From assembly GCA_017881315.1 (NCBI GenBank), contig JADGRB010000007.1, positions 1 to 49,040 of the forward strand: a stretch of DNA of 49,040 nt, read 5' to 3'. Position 1 is the stretch's first letter. Every line of letters begins with the position of its first letter. A program made the position numbers and the translations under genes. Below are positions 34,474 to 43,791 of this stretch, piece after piece. The notes under the pieces are model-generated. The model was not told the DNA's origin and searched no databases. It worked only from the letters and a program-made list of their open reading frames with translations. Origin of the DNA: Pseudomonadota bacterium. GTDB taxonomy: Bacteria > Myxococcota_A > Polyangia > Fen-1088.

Positions 34474-36654
34474 TTGCACGGGTTCCCACAGAGTCTGCCG
34501 GGTCACGCCGTATTTCTGCTCCTCGTCGAGCTCGCCCTGCTGGTCGGCGTCGCGCGCGTCGGCGCGGAGATCGCCAAGCGCATCGGCCTGCCGGCGGTGG
34601 TCGGCGAGCTGACCGGGGGCATCGCGCTCGGCCCCTCCCTGTTCGGCCACTACGCCCCCGCGACCTTCGCCGCGATCTTCCCACCCACCGTCGAACAGTT
34701 TCACCTCCTGGACGGGTTCGGGAGCGTGGGGATGACGCTGCTGCTGCTGCTGACCGGTCTCGAGACCGACATCCGCTTGCTGCGAAATCTCGGTCGCGCC
34801 GCCTTCATCGCCTCGGTGATGGGGATGGTGCTGCCGTTCGGTCTGGGGTTCGGGCTCGGCTACGTCATGCCGGCGAGCTACCTCACCGACGCCAGCCACC
34901 GGATCCTCTTCAGCCTGTTTCTGGCGACCGCCATGTCGATCTCGGCCATGCCGGTGATCGCGAAGATCCTGGTAGACCTCGATCTCACCAAACGAAACAT
35001 CGGCCTGGTCATCCTTTCGGCCGGCGTGGTCGACGATACGGTGGGGTGGCTGATCCTGTCGCTCATCGCGGGCGCCGCCACCCACGGCGCGGCGCGCCTG
35101 ACCGACCTCGGCCTGACCGTCGCGTACCTGGCCGCCTTCATGGTGGCCGTGGCCGTCATCCTGTTCCCCCTGCTGCGCGTCGCGGTCCGCGCGGTGAGCG
35201 AGCGCTTCAAGGCCAACGACTCCGACCTGGTCCTCATCATCGTGGTGACGTTCCTGTGCGCCGCCGCGACCGAACGGATCGGCGTCCACCCGGTGTTCGG
35301 CGCCTTCGTGGCGGGCGTGGTGTTTCACCAGGTCCCGCGCCTGAAGAAGGAGACCGTCGCGCGGCTCGAGTCCTTCACCTTCGGCGTGCTGGCGCCGATC
35401 TTCTTCGGGATCGTCGGGCTGCGCGTCAACCTCTGGGATCTCGGGGGCGGCCGCATGCTGGGGCTGGTCATCACGGTCGCTTGCGTCGGCAAGCTGGTGG
35501 GCTGCTCGCTGGGCGCCTACTGGGGCGGGCTGCGCTTCTGGGAGGCGGCCTCGATCGCGGTGGCGATGAACGCGCGCGGCGCGATGGAGATCGTCGTCGC
35601 GACCATCGGCCTGTCGCTGGGGATCCTGACGCCACAGATGTTCTCGATCATCGTGATGGTGGCGATCGTGACCTCGTTCCTGGCACCGGTCGGGTTGCGG
35701 CTCACCATGCCGCGCGTCCGGATGACCGAGGACGAGGCGCGCCGGATCCTGGCCTCCGAATCCAAGGGGGCGTTCGATCCGGTTTCGCTGCGCGTCCTCC
35801 TCGCCACGGGGGGCGGATCGAACGCGCTGGCGGCGGCGCCGCTGGCCTTCGGTTTGGCCAGACGGAGCAGCGCGGCGGTCAAGGTCCTCCACGCCGAGGC
35901 CCAGCGAACCGGCTGGCAGCGGATCCTCCACCCGTTCCGTCGCGACGCCCCCAGCAACGTCGGCGAGCAGATCCAGGCCATGCGCGCGCTGGCCCAGGGC
36001 AAACCGATGGAGCTCGCCAAGGCCAGCGGTCCGGGGATCGCGCGCGCCATCTGCGACGAGGCCCGCCGTGGCTGCGACGTCATCCTCATCGGATCGGGCG
36101 ACGGGCCGTCGATCGGCGGCGCCGTGGTCGAGCAGGTGGTCGCCGCGGCCCCCTGTCACGTCGCGATCATGAAGGCGCCGGCGCCGGCCAGCGATTACCG
36201 TCGGATTCTGGTGCCCGTCGACGGCGGCATCGCCTCGCGCCTGGCGGTCGAGCTGGCGCTGCGCTACGCCGAGGCGACCGGCGCGGAGCTGACGCTGGCC
36301 ATCCTGACCGAACGCCGCCCCCAGGCCGCCGCCTACGCCGATCTGAGCGGGACCCACCAACCCATCGAGGCGCCGCCCACCAGCGCCGAGGAGCTGGAGC
36401 GAATCTCGGTGGTATTTCGGGCCTCGCAGACCCAGCCGAGCATCATCCACCTCGCCTTCGATCCCCGCTCGAGCGCGGTCGCGCAGGCCGTCGAGAAGGG
36501 GCGCTACGACCTGGTCGTGCTCGGCACCGAGAACCGCGCCGTGCAACACCGGCTCTTCTTTGGCTACGAAAACGAGCGGCTGATTCGCGCCACCCGGGTG
36601 CCGGTGGTGGTGGTCGTTCCGAACCTGGCCCGCCTGGCCACCGGGAGCGCCTGA
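34474..36654 (+). CDS. Cation/proton antiporter (CPA2 type) with tandem universal-stress-like domains
   Basis: A 726-residue protein. The first 430 residues hold about 12 membrane segments with GELTGGIALGPSLFG, LLLLLTGLETD and the transport-site region SAGVVDDTVGW; MNARGAMEI is a further CPA2 hallmark. The C-terminal 290 residues are soluble and contain two universal-stress-protein-like halves (CDVILIGSGDG; YRRILVPVDGG and YDLVVLGTENR). Such fusions exchange Na+ or K+ for protons, with nucleotide sensing suspected in the tail. The start is a TTG 24 bases from the divergent MFS start and is uncertain. Confidence 0.88.
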   Translation: MHGFPQSLPGHAVFLLLVELALLVGVARVGAEIAKRIGLPAVVGELTGGIALGPSLFGHYAPATFAAIFPPTVEQFHLLDGFGSVGMTLLLLLTGLETDIRLLRNLGRAAFIASVMGMVLPFGLGFGLGYVMPASYLTDASHRILFSLFLATAMSISAMPVIAKILVDLDLTKRNIGLVILSAGVVDDTVGWLILSLIAGAATHGAARLTDLGLTVAYLAAFMVAVAVILFPLLRVAVRAVSERFKANDSDLVLIIVVTFLCAAATERIGVHPVFGAFVAGVVFHQVPRLKKETVARLESFTFGVLAPIFFGIVGLRVNLWDLGGGRMLGLVITVACVGKLVGCSLGAYWGGLRFWEAASIAVAMNARGAMEIVVATIGLSLGILTPQMFSIIVMVAIVTSFLAPVGLRLTMPRVRMTEDEARRILASESKGAFDPVSLRVLLATGGGSNALAAAPLAFGLARRSSAAVKVLHAEAQRTGWQRILHPFRRDAPSNVGEQIQAMRALAQGKPMELAKASGPGIARAICDEARRGCDVILIGSGDGPSIGGAVVEQVVAAAPCHVAIMKAPAPASDYRRILVPVDGGIASRLAVELALRYAEATGAELTLAILTERRPQAAAYADLSGTHQPIEAPPTSAEELERISVVFRASQTQPSIIHLAFDPRSSAVAQAVEKGRYDLVVLGTENRAVQHRLFFGYENERLIRATRVPVVVVVPNLARLATGSA

Positions 36655-36665
36655 TGTCCCGGCGA

Positions 36666-36694
36666 TTGACGGTCTCGTCAGCGGGCGCTACCGT
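36666..36694 (+). promoter_or_regulatory. Candidate promoter of the VOC gene
   Basis: TTGACG (36666-36671), 17-base spacer, TACCGT (36689-36694), ending 8 bases before ATG 36703. The -10 box is a 3-of-6 match; spacing and short leader match the other units. Confidence 0.4.
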
Positions 36695-36702
36695 CGGGCC
36701 AC

Positions 36703-37215
36703 ATGGCCGCTGAGATCGTCCACATCGAGTTCAGGAGCGCGAACTTCGCGCGCACGACGGAGTTTTACGCGCGGCTCTTCGATTGGCGGACCGAGCAGAA
36801 CGCCTCGGCCAGCTACATGAAGCTGAGCGGCGGCGCCCTGAGCGGCGGGTGGGTCCGCGCCGATCTGGTGCAAGCGCCCGGTCCGATCGCTTATCTGGCC
36901 GTCGACGATCTGGCGGCCAAGCTGGCGGAGGTCGAACGCGCGGGCGGCCGGATCCTGGTGCAGAAGCTCCCCTTCGCGGGCGGCGGCGAGATCGGTCTGT
37001 TCGCCGATCCCGACGGCAACATCATGGGCCTTTGGCACCGCAAGGGCGGCGCGGCCAGCGCGGCCCCCCCCGCAACGACGACGCCGACGTCGACGGCATC
37101 CGCGGCGGCCAAGTCGACCGCCCCGGTCGAAAAGCCGGCCGGCAAGGCGCCCGCCAAGCCGGCCCCGGTCGCAAAGGCCGCGTCCGCGGCGAAGAAGCCG
37201 GCCAAGAAAAAGTAG
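36703..37215 (+). CDS. VOC superfamily protein (glyoxalase-like) with Lys/Ala-rich tail
   Basis: A 170-residue protein. Residues 1-115 form a vicinal-oxygen-chelate domain: VHIEFRSANFARTTEFYARLFDW, then AYLAVDDLAAKLAEVERAGG and FADPDGNIMGLW, the pattern of antibiotic-resistance or glyoxalase-like VOC proteins (metal ligands about H7 and E-type positions in the second half not all certain). Residues 116-170 are Ala/Pro/Thr followed by repeated AKxA and end KKPAKKK, a disordered basic tail like histone H1 or nucleoid proteins. The enzymatic role is unknown; the tail could bind nucleic acid or anionic surfaces. Confidence 0.75.
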   Translation: MAAEIVHIEFRSANFARTTEFYARLFDWRTEQNASASYMKLSGGALSGGWVRADLVQAPGPIAYLAVDDLAAKLAEVERAGGRILVQKLPFAGGGEIGLFADPDGNIMGLWHRKGGAASAAPPATTTPTSTASAAAKSTAPVEKPAGKAPAKPAPVAKAASAAKKPAKKK

Positions 37216-37224
37216 CCGCGCCGG

Positions 37225-38391
37225 TCAGAGCCACTGGCGCAGGCTGTACGCCAGGCGCTCGAGGATCCGTCCGAACCAGGACCGGCGGGCGAAGCGCTCC
37301 TGGGTCAGCTCTTCGCTGGCGGCCATGTCGCCGTCGAGCATGGCGACCACGGTGGCGGCGTAGCCGGCATCGACGACGTTGACGACCAGCTCCAGGTTGT
37401 AGGCGAGCGACCGGTGGTCGAAGTTGTAGCTTCCGATCGACACGAAGACGTCGTCGACCGCCAGCACCTTGGTGTGAATGACGGCCCGGCTGCGAAATAT
37501 CCGCACCGAGGCGGCCAGCAGCGGCGCGAAGACGGCGCGGGCCGCCAGATCCAGGATCATCGAATCGCTCGACATCGGCAGCAGCAGTCGAACGTCGGCG
37601 CCCCGCCGGGCCGCGCTCTGCAGGGCGCGCAGGATGCCTCGGTCGGGCACGAAATAGGGATTCGCCAGGTAGAGCCGCGCCCGGCACTGCCGGATGGCGT
37701 GCAGCGCCGCGCGCCGGATCGCGAATCTGTCGCGCAGCTCGGTGTTGGAGACCACCGCCAGCGAGACGTCGCCCGCGGGCGCCGGTAACACCAGACGCGC
37801 CGGATCGAGGCGCAGCCGCCTGGGCGCCCGCCGATTCCAGGTTCGCAGGAAAGTTGCCTCGATGCGGGCGACCGCGGGCCCCTCGATCTGGATGACCGCG
37901 TCGTGCCAGTCGCCGCCGCCGTCGGCCAGGCACACCCAGTCGTTCGCGATGTTGAGGCCGCCCGTGAAAGCCAGCCGCCCGTCGCAGACCAGCGTCTTGC
38001 GGTGGTTGCGCCGGATGAGCGACCAGAGGCGCGGGCGCCAGAACCGGTACTTGTGATAGGCGATGACGTGGATGCCGAAGCCGCGCATGCGCTGGAAGAA
38101 GGCGGCCGGCGTCGCGCGACAGCCGACGAAATCGTAGAGCAGGCGCACCGCGACACCCCGCTGCGCGGCCCGCGCCAGCGCCTCGGAGAACTTCTGGCCG
38201 ATGGCGTCGTCGCTGAAGATGTACATCTCGATCGAGATGCGTACCCGCGCGCGATCGATCGCCTCGAGCCAGGCCGGAAAGGTCTCGACGCCATTGCGTA
38301 GGAGCTTCACCACGTGACCCGCGACGAGGGCCTGGGGATCCTCGATGTAGCCGGCGCTCGAAAGGGGGATCGATTGTGGGGACGCTGTCAT
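37225..38391 (-). CDS. Phospholipase D family cardiolipin synthase, ClsB-like
   Basis: A 388-residue protein with two HKD motifs: H130-x-K132-x4-D137 in NHRKTLVCDG and H306-x-K308-x4-D313 in IHTKVLAVDD. Both are followed by the family GG(L/Y)N or GSYN pattern. There is no N-terminal membrane anchor, unlike ClsA, so it resembles ClsB, which makes cardiolipin from phosphatidyl lipids. GVETFPAWLEAIDRARVRISIEMYIF is the usual start of the first catalytic half. It is convergent with the VOC gene (9 bases) and divergent from infA. Another PLD-type activity cannot be excluded. Confidence 0.88.
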   Translation of the reverse strand: MTASPQSIPLSSAGYIEDPQALVAGHVVKLLRNGVETFPAWLEAIDRARVRISIEMYIFSDDAIGQKFSEALARAAQRGVAVRLLYDFVGCRATPAAFFQRMRGFGIHVIAYHKYRFWRPRLWSLIRRNHRKTLVCDGRLAFTGGLNIANDWVCLADGGGDWHDAVIQIEGPAVARIEATFLRTWNRRAPRRLRLDPARLVLPAPAGDVSLAVVSNTELRDRFAIRRAALHAIRQCRARLYLANPYFVPDRGILRALQSAARRGADVRLLLPMSSDSMILDLAARAVFAPLLAASVRIFRSRAVIHTKVLAVDDVFVSIGSYNFDHRSLAYNLELVVNVVDAGYAATVVAMLDGDMAASEELTQERFARRSWFGRILERLAYSLRQWL

Positions 38392-38419
38392 TGACCGAGC
38401 CCCATTCAGCGATTAAGGT
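38391..38419 (+). promoter_or_regulatory. Candidate infA promoter
   Basis: TTGACC (38391-38396), 17-base spacer, TAAGGT (38414-38419), ending 9 bases before the infA ATG. The -35 box abuts the start codon of the divergent cls gene. Confidence 0.5.
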
Positions 38420-38428
38420 CCGCCGTCG

Positions 38429-38644
38429 ATGGGTCGTGAAGAGCATATCGAATTTCAGGGGCGCGTCATCGAGGTGTTGCCCGCTGGAAATTTTCGCATC
38501 GAGCTCGAGAACAGCCATCAGGTCCTGGCCCATCTCGGTGGCAAGCTGCGAAAGCACCGGATCCGCGTGGTGCTCGGCGACAAGGTGACCGTCGCGCTCA
38601 CGCCGTATGACCCCACGCGCGGCATCGTCGTCTACCGCGAGTAG
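38429..38644 (+). CDS. infA: Translation initiation factor IF-1
   Basis: IF-1 is the small OB-fold protein that binds the ribosomal A site during initiation. The 71-residue product has the full pattern: [19 protein letters not shown], then [17 protein letters not shown], then [16 protein letters not shown]. It shows no Shine-Dalgarno and a -10 box 9 bases upstream. It is not next to ribosomal protein genes as the usual infA is, so it may be a second copy. The following gene overlaps its end by 38 bases. Confidence 0.95.
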   Translation: MGREEHIEFQGRVIEVLPAGNFRIELENSHQVLAHLGGKLRKHRIRVVLGDKVTVALTPYDPTRGIVVYRE

Positions 38645-39287
38645 GCGACCTCTTCCCGGCCTCGCTGCCCTGGACCGGGCGCGCGCGCTCCTGATCGACG
38701 CCGCCGTTCGAGATCCCTCCGGACCGCTGGCGGCCGGGTTGGCCCAGTTCGAATCCTGGGAATCGCTGGCCGCCCTGGCCGAGACGCCCTGGCTTGCGCC
38801 GTCGCGCCGGCCGTCGGCGTTGGCCCTGCGGCGGGCGCGACACCACCTGCGCCTGCTCGGATCCGCGCCCACCACCTTCGAGCTGGCGGCTGCGCAGGGC
38901 AGCGCCGACCCGGTCCACCTGCGGGGAATCTGCCGGCCTCTGGCCGGCGCGGGCAGCTCCCCGCTCTGGCGGCGGGAGATCGTGGAAGACGACGACGGGC
39001 GCTGGGTGGTGGAGGCGGGGCTGGACTTCGCCCTCGCGATCGGCGGCGGTGGCACGGTCTTGGTCCTGGCGGCCGGCGGGCGCCTGGTCAACGCCACCCA
39101 CCTACAAGCGGGTGACGAGGCCTCGGTTTTCGGATTCGCCGACGAGGCGCCCGACCCGACGGGACTGGCCCGATCGCCACACGGGCGGAGCGGGCTGACC
39201 CTGGCTTTGCGCTCCGGGTCCGAGCTGCCATTGCTCGTCAGCCTGATCAGGCGCTACGATCGGGGCGACGATGGCCCCCGACCCTGA
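38607..39287 (+). CDS. Unknown protein between infA and kamA
   Basis: A 226-residue open frame from ATG 38607, which overlaps the infA end by 38 bases in another frame, to a stop that overlaps kamA by 17 bases. The true start may be later (a TTG near 38739 is in frame). The central part, with [12 protein letters not shown] and the later [18 protein letters not shown], has the look of a small beta-barrel domain such as those in GIDE- or NfeD-like proteins; this is only an impression. No signal peptide, membrane segment or catalytic motif is evident. The operon position suggests co-expression with the aminomutase. Confidence 0.6.
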   Translation: MTPRAASSSTASRRPLPGLAALDRARALLIDAAVRDPSGPLAAGLAQFESWESLAALAETPWLAPSRRPSALALRRARHHLRLLGSAPTTFELAAAQGSADPVHLRGICRPLAGAGSSPLWRREIVEDDDGRWVVEAGLDFALAIGGGGTVLVLAAGGRLVNATHLQAGDEASVFGFADEAPDPTGLARSPHGRSGLTLALRSGSELPLLVSLIRRYDRGDDGPRP

Positions 39288-40653
39288 GCTCGCCCCGCCG
39301 GCGCCCCCCGCGCTCAAGCCGCCGGTGGCTGCGGAAACGCTCGCCCACCGCGATCTGCTGGGGGGTGAATTCTGGCGGAGCATCCCGGCCTACGCCCAGG
39401 TCACCCGTGCGGAGTTTCTCGACCACAAGTGGCAGGCCAAGCATTCGATCACCAACATCGCCAAGCTGCTGGCGACGCTGGAGGGCCTGGTCTCGGAGGG
39501 ATTCATCGCCGACGCCAGGGGCGGTTTCGAACGCGCCCCGATGTCCGTCCGCGTCTCGCCCTACCTCTTGTCGCTGATCGACTGGCGCAACCCCTCCGAA
39601 GACCCGTTGCGGCTGCAGTTCATTCCGCTGGCCTCGCGCCTTTTGCCCGACCACCCGCGCCTCGATCTCGATTCGCTGCACGAGCGGGTCGACATGCCGG
39701 TGCCGGGCCTCACCCACCGTTACACCGACAAGGCGCTCTTCCTGGCGCTCGACACCTGCCCGGTCTATTGCCGCTTCTGCACCCGGAGCTACGCGGTCGG
39801 CATCGACACCGAGGAGGTGTCGAAGTTCCAGCTCAAGGTCAACGTCGACCGCTGGGAGCAGACCTTCGCGTACATCCGTTCCCGTCCGGAGCTGGAGGAC
39901 ATCGTGATCTCGGGCGGCGACGCCTTTCAATTGCGGCCCGAGCAGATCACGCTCATCGGCGAGTCGCTGCTGTCGATCGATCATGTGCGCCGTATGCGCT
40001 ACGCGACCAAGGGTCCGGCCGTGATGCCCCAGAAGATCCTCACCGACGACGCCTGGACCGACGCGCTCACCCGGGTGGTCGAGGAGGGCCGGCGGCGCCA
40101 CAAGGAGGTGGTGCTCCATACCCACTTCAACCACCCCCGCGAGATCACCGAGATCACCCAGGCCGCGATGGACAAGCTCTTCGAGCGGGGCATCACGGTG
40201 CGCAACCAGACGGTGCTGCAGCGGCGGGTCAACGACAGCATCGCGACGATGGGCCTGCTGGTGCGCCGCCTCAGCTACGTCAACGTGCACCCGTACTACG
40301 TCTACATGCACGATCTGGTGAAGGGGGTGGAGGATCTGCGCACGACGCTGCAGACCGGGCTCGAGATCGAAAAGGGGATCCGCGGCGCGACGGCCGGCTT
40401 CAACACCCCGACGGTGGTGGTCGATGCGCCCGGGGGCGGCGGCAAGCGCGACGCGCACTCGTTCGAGCACTACGACCGCACCACCGGGGTCTCCGTCTAC
40501 GTTGCGCCCGCCGTTCACCCGGGCGCCGTCTATTTCTACTTCGACCCGATCGATCTGCTGCCGGCCGCGGGACAGGCCCGCTGGGCCGATCCGATCGAGC
40601 AGGCGCGCATGGTCGAGGAGGCGCGGGCGGCGGCGCTCGCGGCCCCCCACTAG
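39271..40653 (+). CDS. kamA: Lysine 2,3-aminomutase family radical SAM/PLP enzyme
   Basis: A 460-residue radical SAM enzyme. The iron-sulfur motif is C163-x3-C167-x2-C170 in CPVYCRFCTR, the PLP lysine is K392 in DAPGGGGK, and VLHTHFNHPREITEIT is typical of the family. D348 and D385 align with the two aspartates that bind the substrate amino group in clostridial lysine 2,3-aminomutase, favouring lysine over glutamate; this alignment is from memory. It has the full C-terminal region missing from the short EpmB proteins. No beta-lysine acetyltransferase gene is adjacent, so osmolyte synthesis is not supported. It is co-directional and overlapping with its upstream neighbour. Confidence 0.88.
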   Translation: MAPDPELAPPAPPALKPPVAAETLAHRDLLGGEFWRSIPAYAQVTRAEFLDHKWQAKHSITNIAKLLATLEGLVSEGFIADARGGFERAPMSVRVSPYLLSLIDWRNPSEDPLRLQFIPLASRLLPDHPRLDLDSLHERVDMPVPGLTHRYTDKALFLALDTCPVYCRFCTRSYAVGIDTEEVSKFQLKVNVDRWEQTFAYIRSRPELEDIVISGGDAFQLRPEQITLIGESLLSIDHVRRMRYATKGPAVMPQKILTDDAWTDALTRVVEEGRRRHKEVVLHTHFNHPREITEITQAAMDKLFERGITVRNQTVLQRRVNDSIATMGLLVRRLSYVNVHPYYVYMHDLVKGVEDLRTTLQTGLEIEKGIRGATAGFNTPTVVVDAPGGGGKRDAHSFEHYDRTTGVSVYVAPAVHPGAVYFYFDPIDLLPAAGQARWADPIEQARMVEEARAAALAAPH

Positions 40654-40673
40654 ATGGAAGCTCGGGTGACGGC

Positions 40674-41381
40674 ATGAGCGACGGTTGCACCAGCTGCGGC
40701 AACAAGGGCGGCTGCGACACGCGCAAGGGGGCGATGTTCGGCGCGCTCGACGAGGCGCTGGCGCGTCTGTATCCGACCCGGCGCTGGAACGAGCGGGACG
40801 AAGCGGCGGGATTCGGGACCGGGCTCGCGGCGGGGGAGGGGGACGCGCTGGCGGCGGCGCTCTCGGCGCGACTCTCGGCGGCGACGCTCTACCGGCCGGG
40901 CGCCGACGAAGAGACCTGCGACTACGTCTACGTCCTCTGCGTCGGCCGCGCGCCCTCGCTGGTGGAGCTGCGCGAGTCGGCCCTCGACGCGGCGACGGCC
41001 GAGAGCCTCCGGGCCGCGATCGCCGAGGCGCCGATCACCGAGGTCTACCTGCGGGTGGCGCTCTCGACGCTGGCGCGCTTCGCGGCGGTGCAGGAGGTGT
41101 CGCTGTCGGCCGAGATGGACCGCGACACGGGTGCGCTGATCCTGACCGAAGCGCCGCGCACGGGGATCTTCGCGCCGACCTTGCTCCGACGCTTGCAGGC
41201 GCTGGTGGCGGTGCTGGCCGAGCGGGAGATCCGACACCTCGACTTCGGGGAGATCGTCGAGGCGCCCGAGGCCTTCGATCCCGGCGACTACGCGGCCTCC
41301 TACGGCGGCGTCCCCAGCATCGCGAACTATCTCTTCTACCCGCAGCCCCCGGCCGCCATCTCCACCACCACGCTCACTTGA
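40674..41381 (+). CDS. Unknown protein with N-terminal CxxC-x5-C motif
   Basis: A 235-residue protein from ATG 40674, 20 bases after kamA. The N-terminus holds three clustered cysteines (CTSCGNKGGC), reminiscent of a zinc or iron-sulfur site, followed by DTRKGAMFGALDEALARLYPTRRW. Further on are ETCDYVYVLCVG, a helical central part and a beta-rich end that finishes with YLFYPQPPA. No signal peptide or membrane segment. I do not recognise the family; being the last gene of the infA-kamA unit, a link to the radical enzyme is possible. Its end overlaps the convergent TPR gene by 8 bases. Confidence 0.72.
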   Translation: MSDGCTSCGNKGGCDTRKGAMFGALDEALARLYPTRRWNERDEAAGFGTGLAAGEGDALAAALSARLSAATLYRPGADEETCDYVYVLCVGRAPSLVELRESALDAATAESLRAAIAEAPITEVYLRVALSTLARFAAVQEVSLSAEMDRDTGALILTEAPRTGIFAPTLLRRLQALVAVLAEREIRHLDFGEIVEAPEAFDPGDYAASYGGVPSIANYLFYPQPPAAISTTTLT

Positions 41382-42195
41382 GCTTGGCGTAGACCTCCGC
41401 CTGGAGCCCGCCGCCGAGCGCCTTGGCGCGACGCTCTTCGGGGGCGTCGTAGCGGCCCACCGGTGCGGCGGCGACCTCATCGAGCAGGCGCTTGGCCTCC
41501 GGCGCCCGGTCGCTCTCCAGGTAGGAGACGGCCAGATAGACGCGCGCGCGGAGCGCCGCCGGATTGAGGGCCAGCGCTCGCCGCAGGTGCTCCTCGCCCT
41601 GCTTGCGGTCGCGTTTGGGCCAGGGGAGCTTGTCGAAGAAACGTCCCCAGGCCGTCTCGACGCCGCCCCACTCGTAGCCGCCGTTGAGCGCCGCCGCCCG
41701 CCCCAGTCGGTCGCGAAACTTCCCCTCCAGCCCCAGCGAGAGCGCCTTGACCACCCCCAGGCCGAGCGCGTAGTTCCCCATGCAGACGGCGGCCCAGTAG
41801 TAGCCGGCCACGTCGTTCGGGTTCTGCGCGATGGCGTGCTCGGCGATGTCCCAGCCGTCCTTCCCCCAGCGCGATCGTTGCTCCTTGGCGAGGCCGGGAT
41901 CGTCGCTGGCCCAGAAATAAAAACGCGCCGCGCGCCAGAGGACGCCGTAGTCGTTGGGCGCGCGGGCGAGGGCGGCCTGCACCAGGCGCTGCTCATCCGA
42001 AAATGCCAGGTGGTCGTCTCGCCGGCGGTGAAGGTCGTCGATCCGAGCCATCAACGCCGGCAGCGCGAGTCCCGCCGACGCGGCCGGCTCACGGGCGGCA
42101 CCGACCCCGGCGCCGGCACCCACATTGCCACCGCCGGCACCCGTCGCCGCGTCGACGGAAAGAACGAGCACGACGGCGACGGTTAGGAGATTCAC
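41374..42195 (-). CDS. Exported TPR-like protein
   Basis: A 273-residue protein from GTG 42195 with a hydrophobic signal peptide (NLLTVAVVLVLSVDAATGA) and a Gly/Ala-rich stretch before the folded part. Helical repeats follow: RLVQAALARAPNDYGVLWRAARFYFW, DIAEHAIAQNPNDVAGYYWAA, and EEHLRRALALNPAALRARVYLAVSYLESD, each with the TPR spacing of small and aromatic residues. The overall plan resembles periplasmic TRAP-associated TPR proteins, but without neighbouring transporter genes. It probably acts as a protein-protein interaction module in the periplasm. Confidence 0.75.
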   Translation of the reverse strand: MNLLTVAVVLVLSVDAATGAGGGNVGAGAGVGAAREPAASAGLALPALMARIDDLHRRRDDHLAFSDEQRLVQAALARAPNDYGVLWRAARFYFWASDDPGLAKEQRSRWGKDGWDIAEHAIAQNPNDVAGYYWAAVCMGNYALGLGVVKALSLGLEGKFRDRLGRAAALNGGYEWGGVETAWGRFFDKLPWPKRDRKQGEEHLRRALALNPAALRARVYLAVSYLESDRAPEAKRLLDEVAAAPVGRYDAPEERRAKALGGGLQAEVYAKLK

Positions 42196-42237
42196 GGGCG
42201 GAGTATATAGGTTATGCTCGCGCCAGCCTCAGGGAGG
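42191..42237 (+). promoter_or_regulatory. gltA promoter candidate and Shine-Dalgarno
   Basis: TTCACG (42191-42196), 16-base spacer, TATGCT (42213-42218), then a strong ribosome site AGGGAGG (42231-42237) 6 bases before GTG 42244. The Shine-Dalgarno decides the start: the upstream ATG 42214 falls inside the -10 box. Confidence 0.5.
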
Positions 42238-42243
42238 ACCACC

Positions 42244-43554
<1,311 letters not shown>

Positions 43555-43586
43555 GCCCGCGGGCCGCACATCGCTCCCCGCTTGCG

Positions 43587-43777
43587 CCGCACCCTCGGCT
43601 CGCTCCGCGCGATCGAGCGCTGCTGCTCTAGCAAGCGCTCCAGTCGCTTGGTTGCGCTCCTGACGGAGCGCTCGAGTTCGGATCTGGAATAGAGCGCTCC
43701 GTCAGGAGCGCAACCAAGCGACCGTAGTGCTTGTTAGAACAACGAAGCTCGATCGCGCGGAGCGAGCCAACGTGCGG
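43587..43777. repeat. 191-bp foldback (large inverted repeat) between convergent genes
   Basis: A near-palindrome centred between 43682 and 43683. The inner arms, 43644-43673 and 43692-43721, are a perfect 30-bp inverted repeat around an 18-base centre. Going outward in the same register the arms stay paired, 68 of 77 positions, to 43597 and 43768, including a perfect 22-bp block (43597-43618 with 43747-43768). After a one-base shift, 43587-43592 pairs with 43772-43777. It fills most of the gap between gltA and the minus-strand lipoprotein gene. No T-tract follows the arms, so it is not a classical terminator, though it would fold strongly in RNA from either gene. Confidence 0.9.
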
Positions 43778-43791
43778 GCCAAGAGCCGAGC

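Noticed and set aside
34450-36549. Open frame extending the MFS gene upstream by 700 codons
   Set aside because: It is antisense to the antiporter gene and is low-complexity His/Arg/Asp/Gln text; the transporter begins at ATG 34449.
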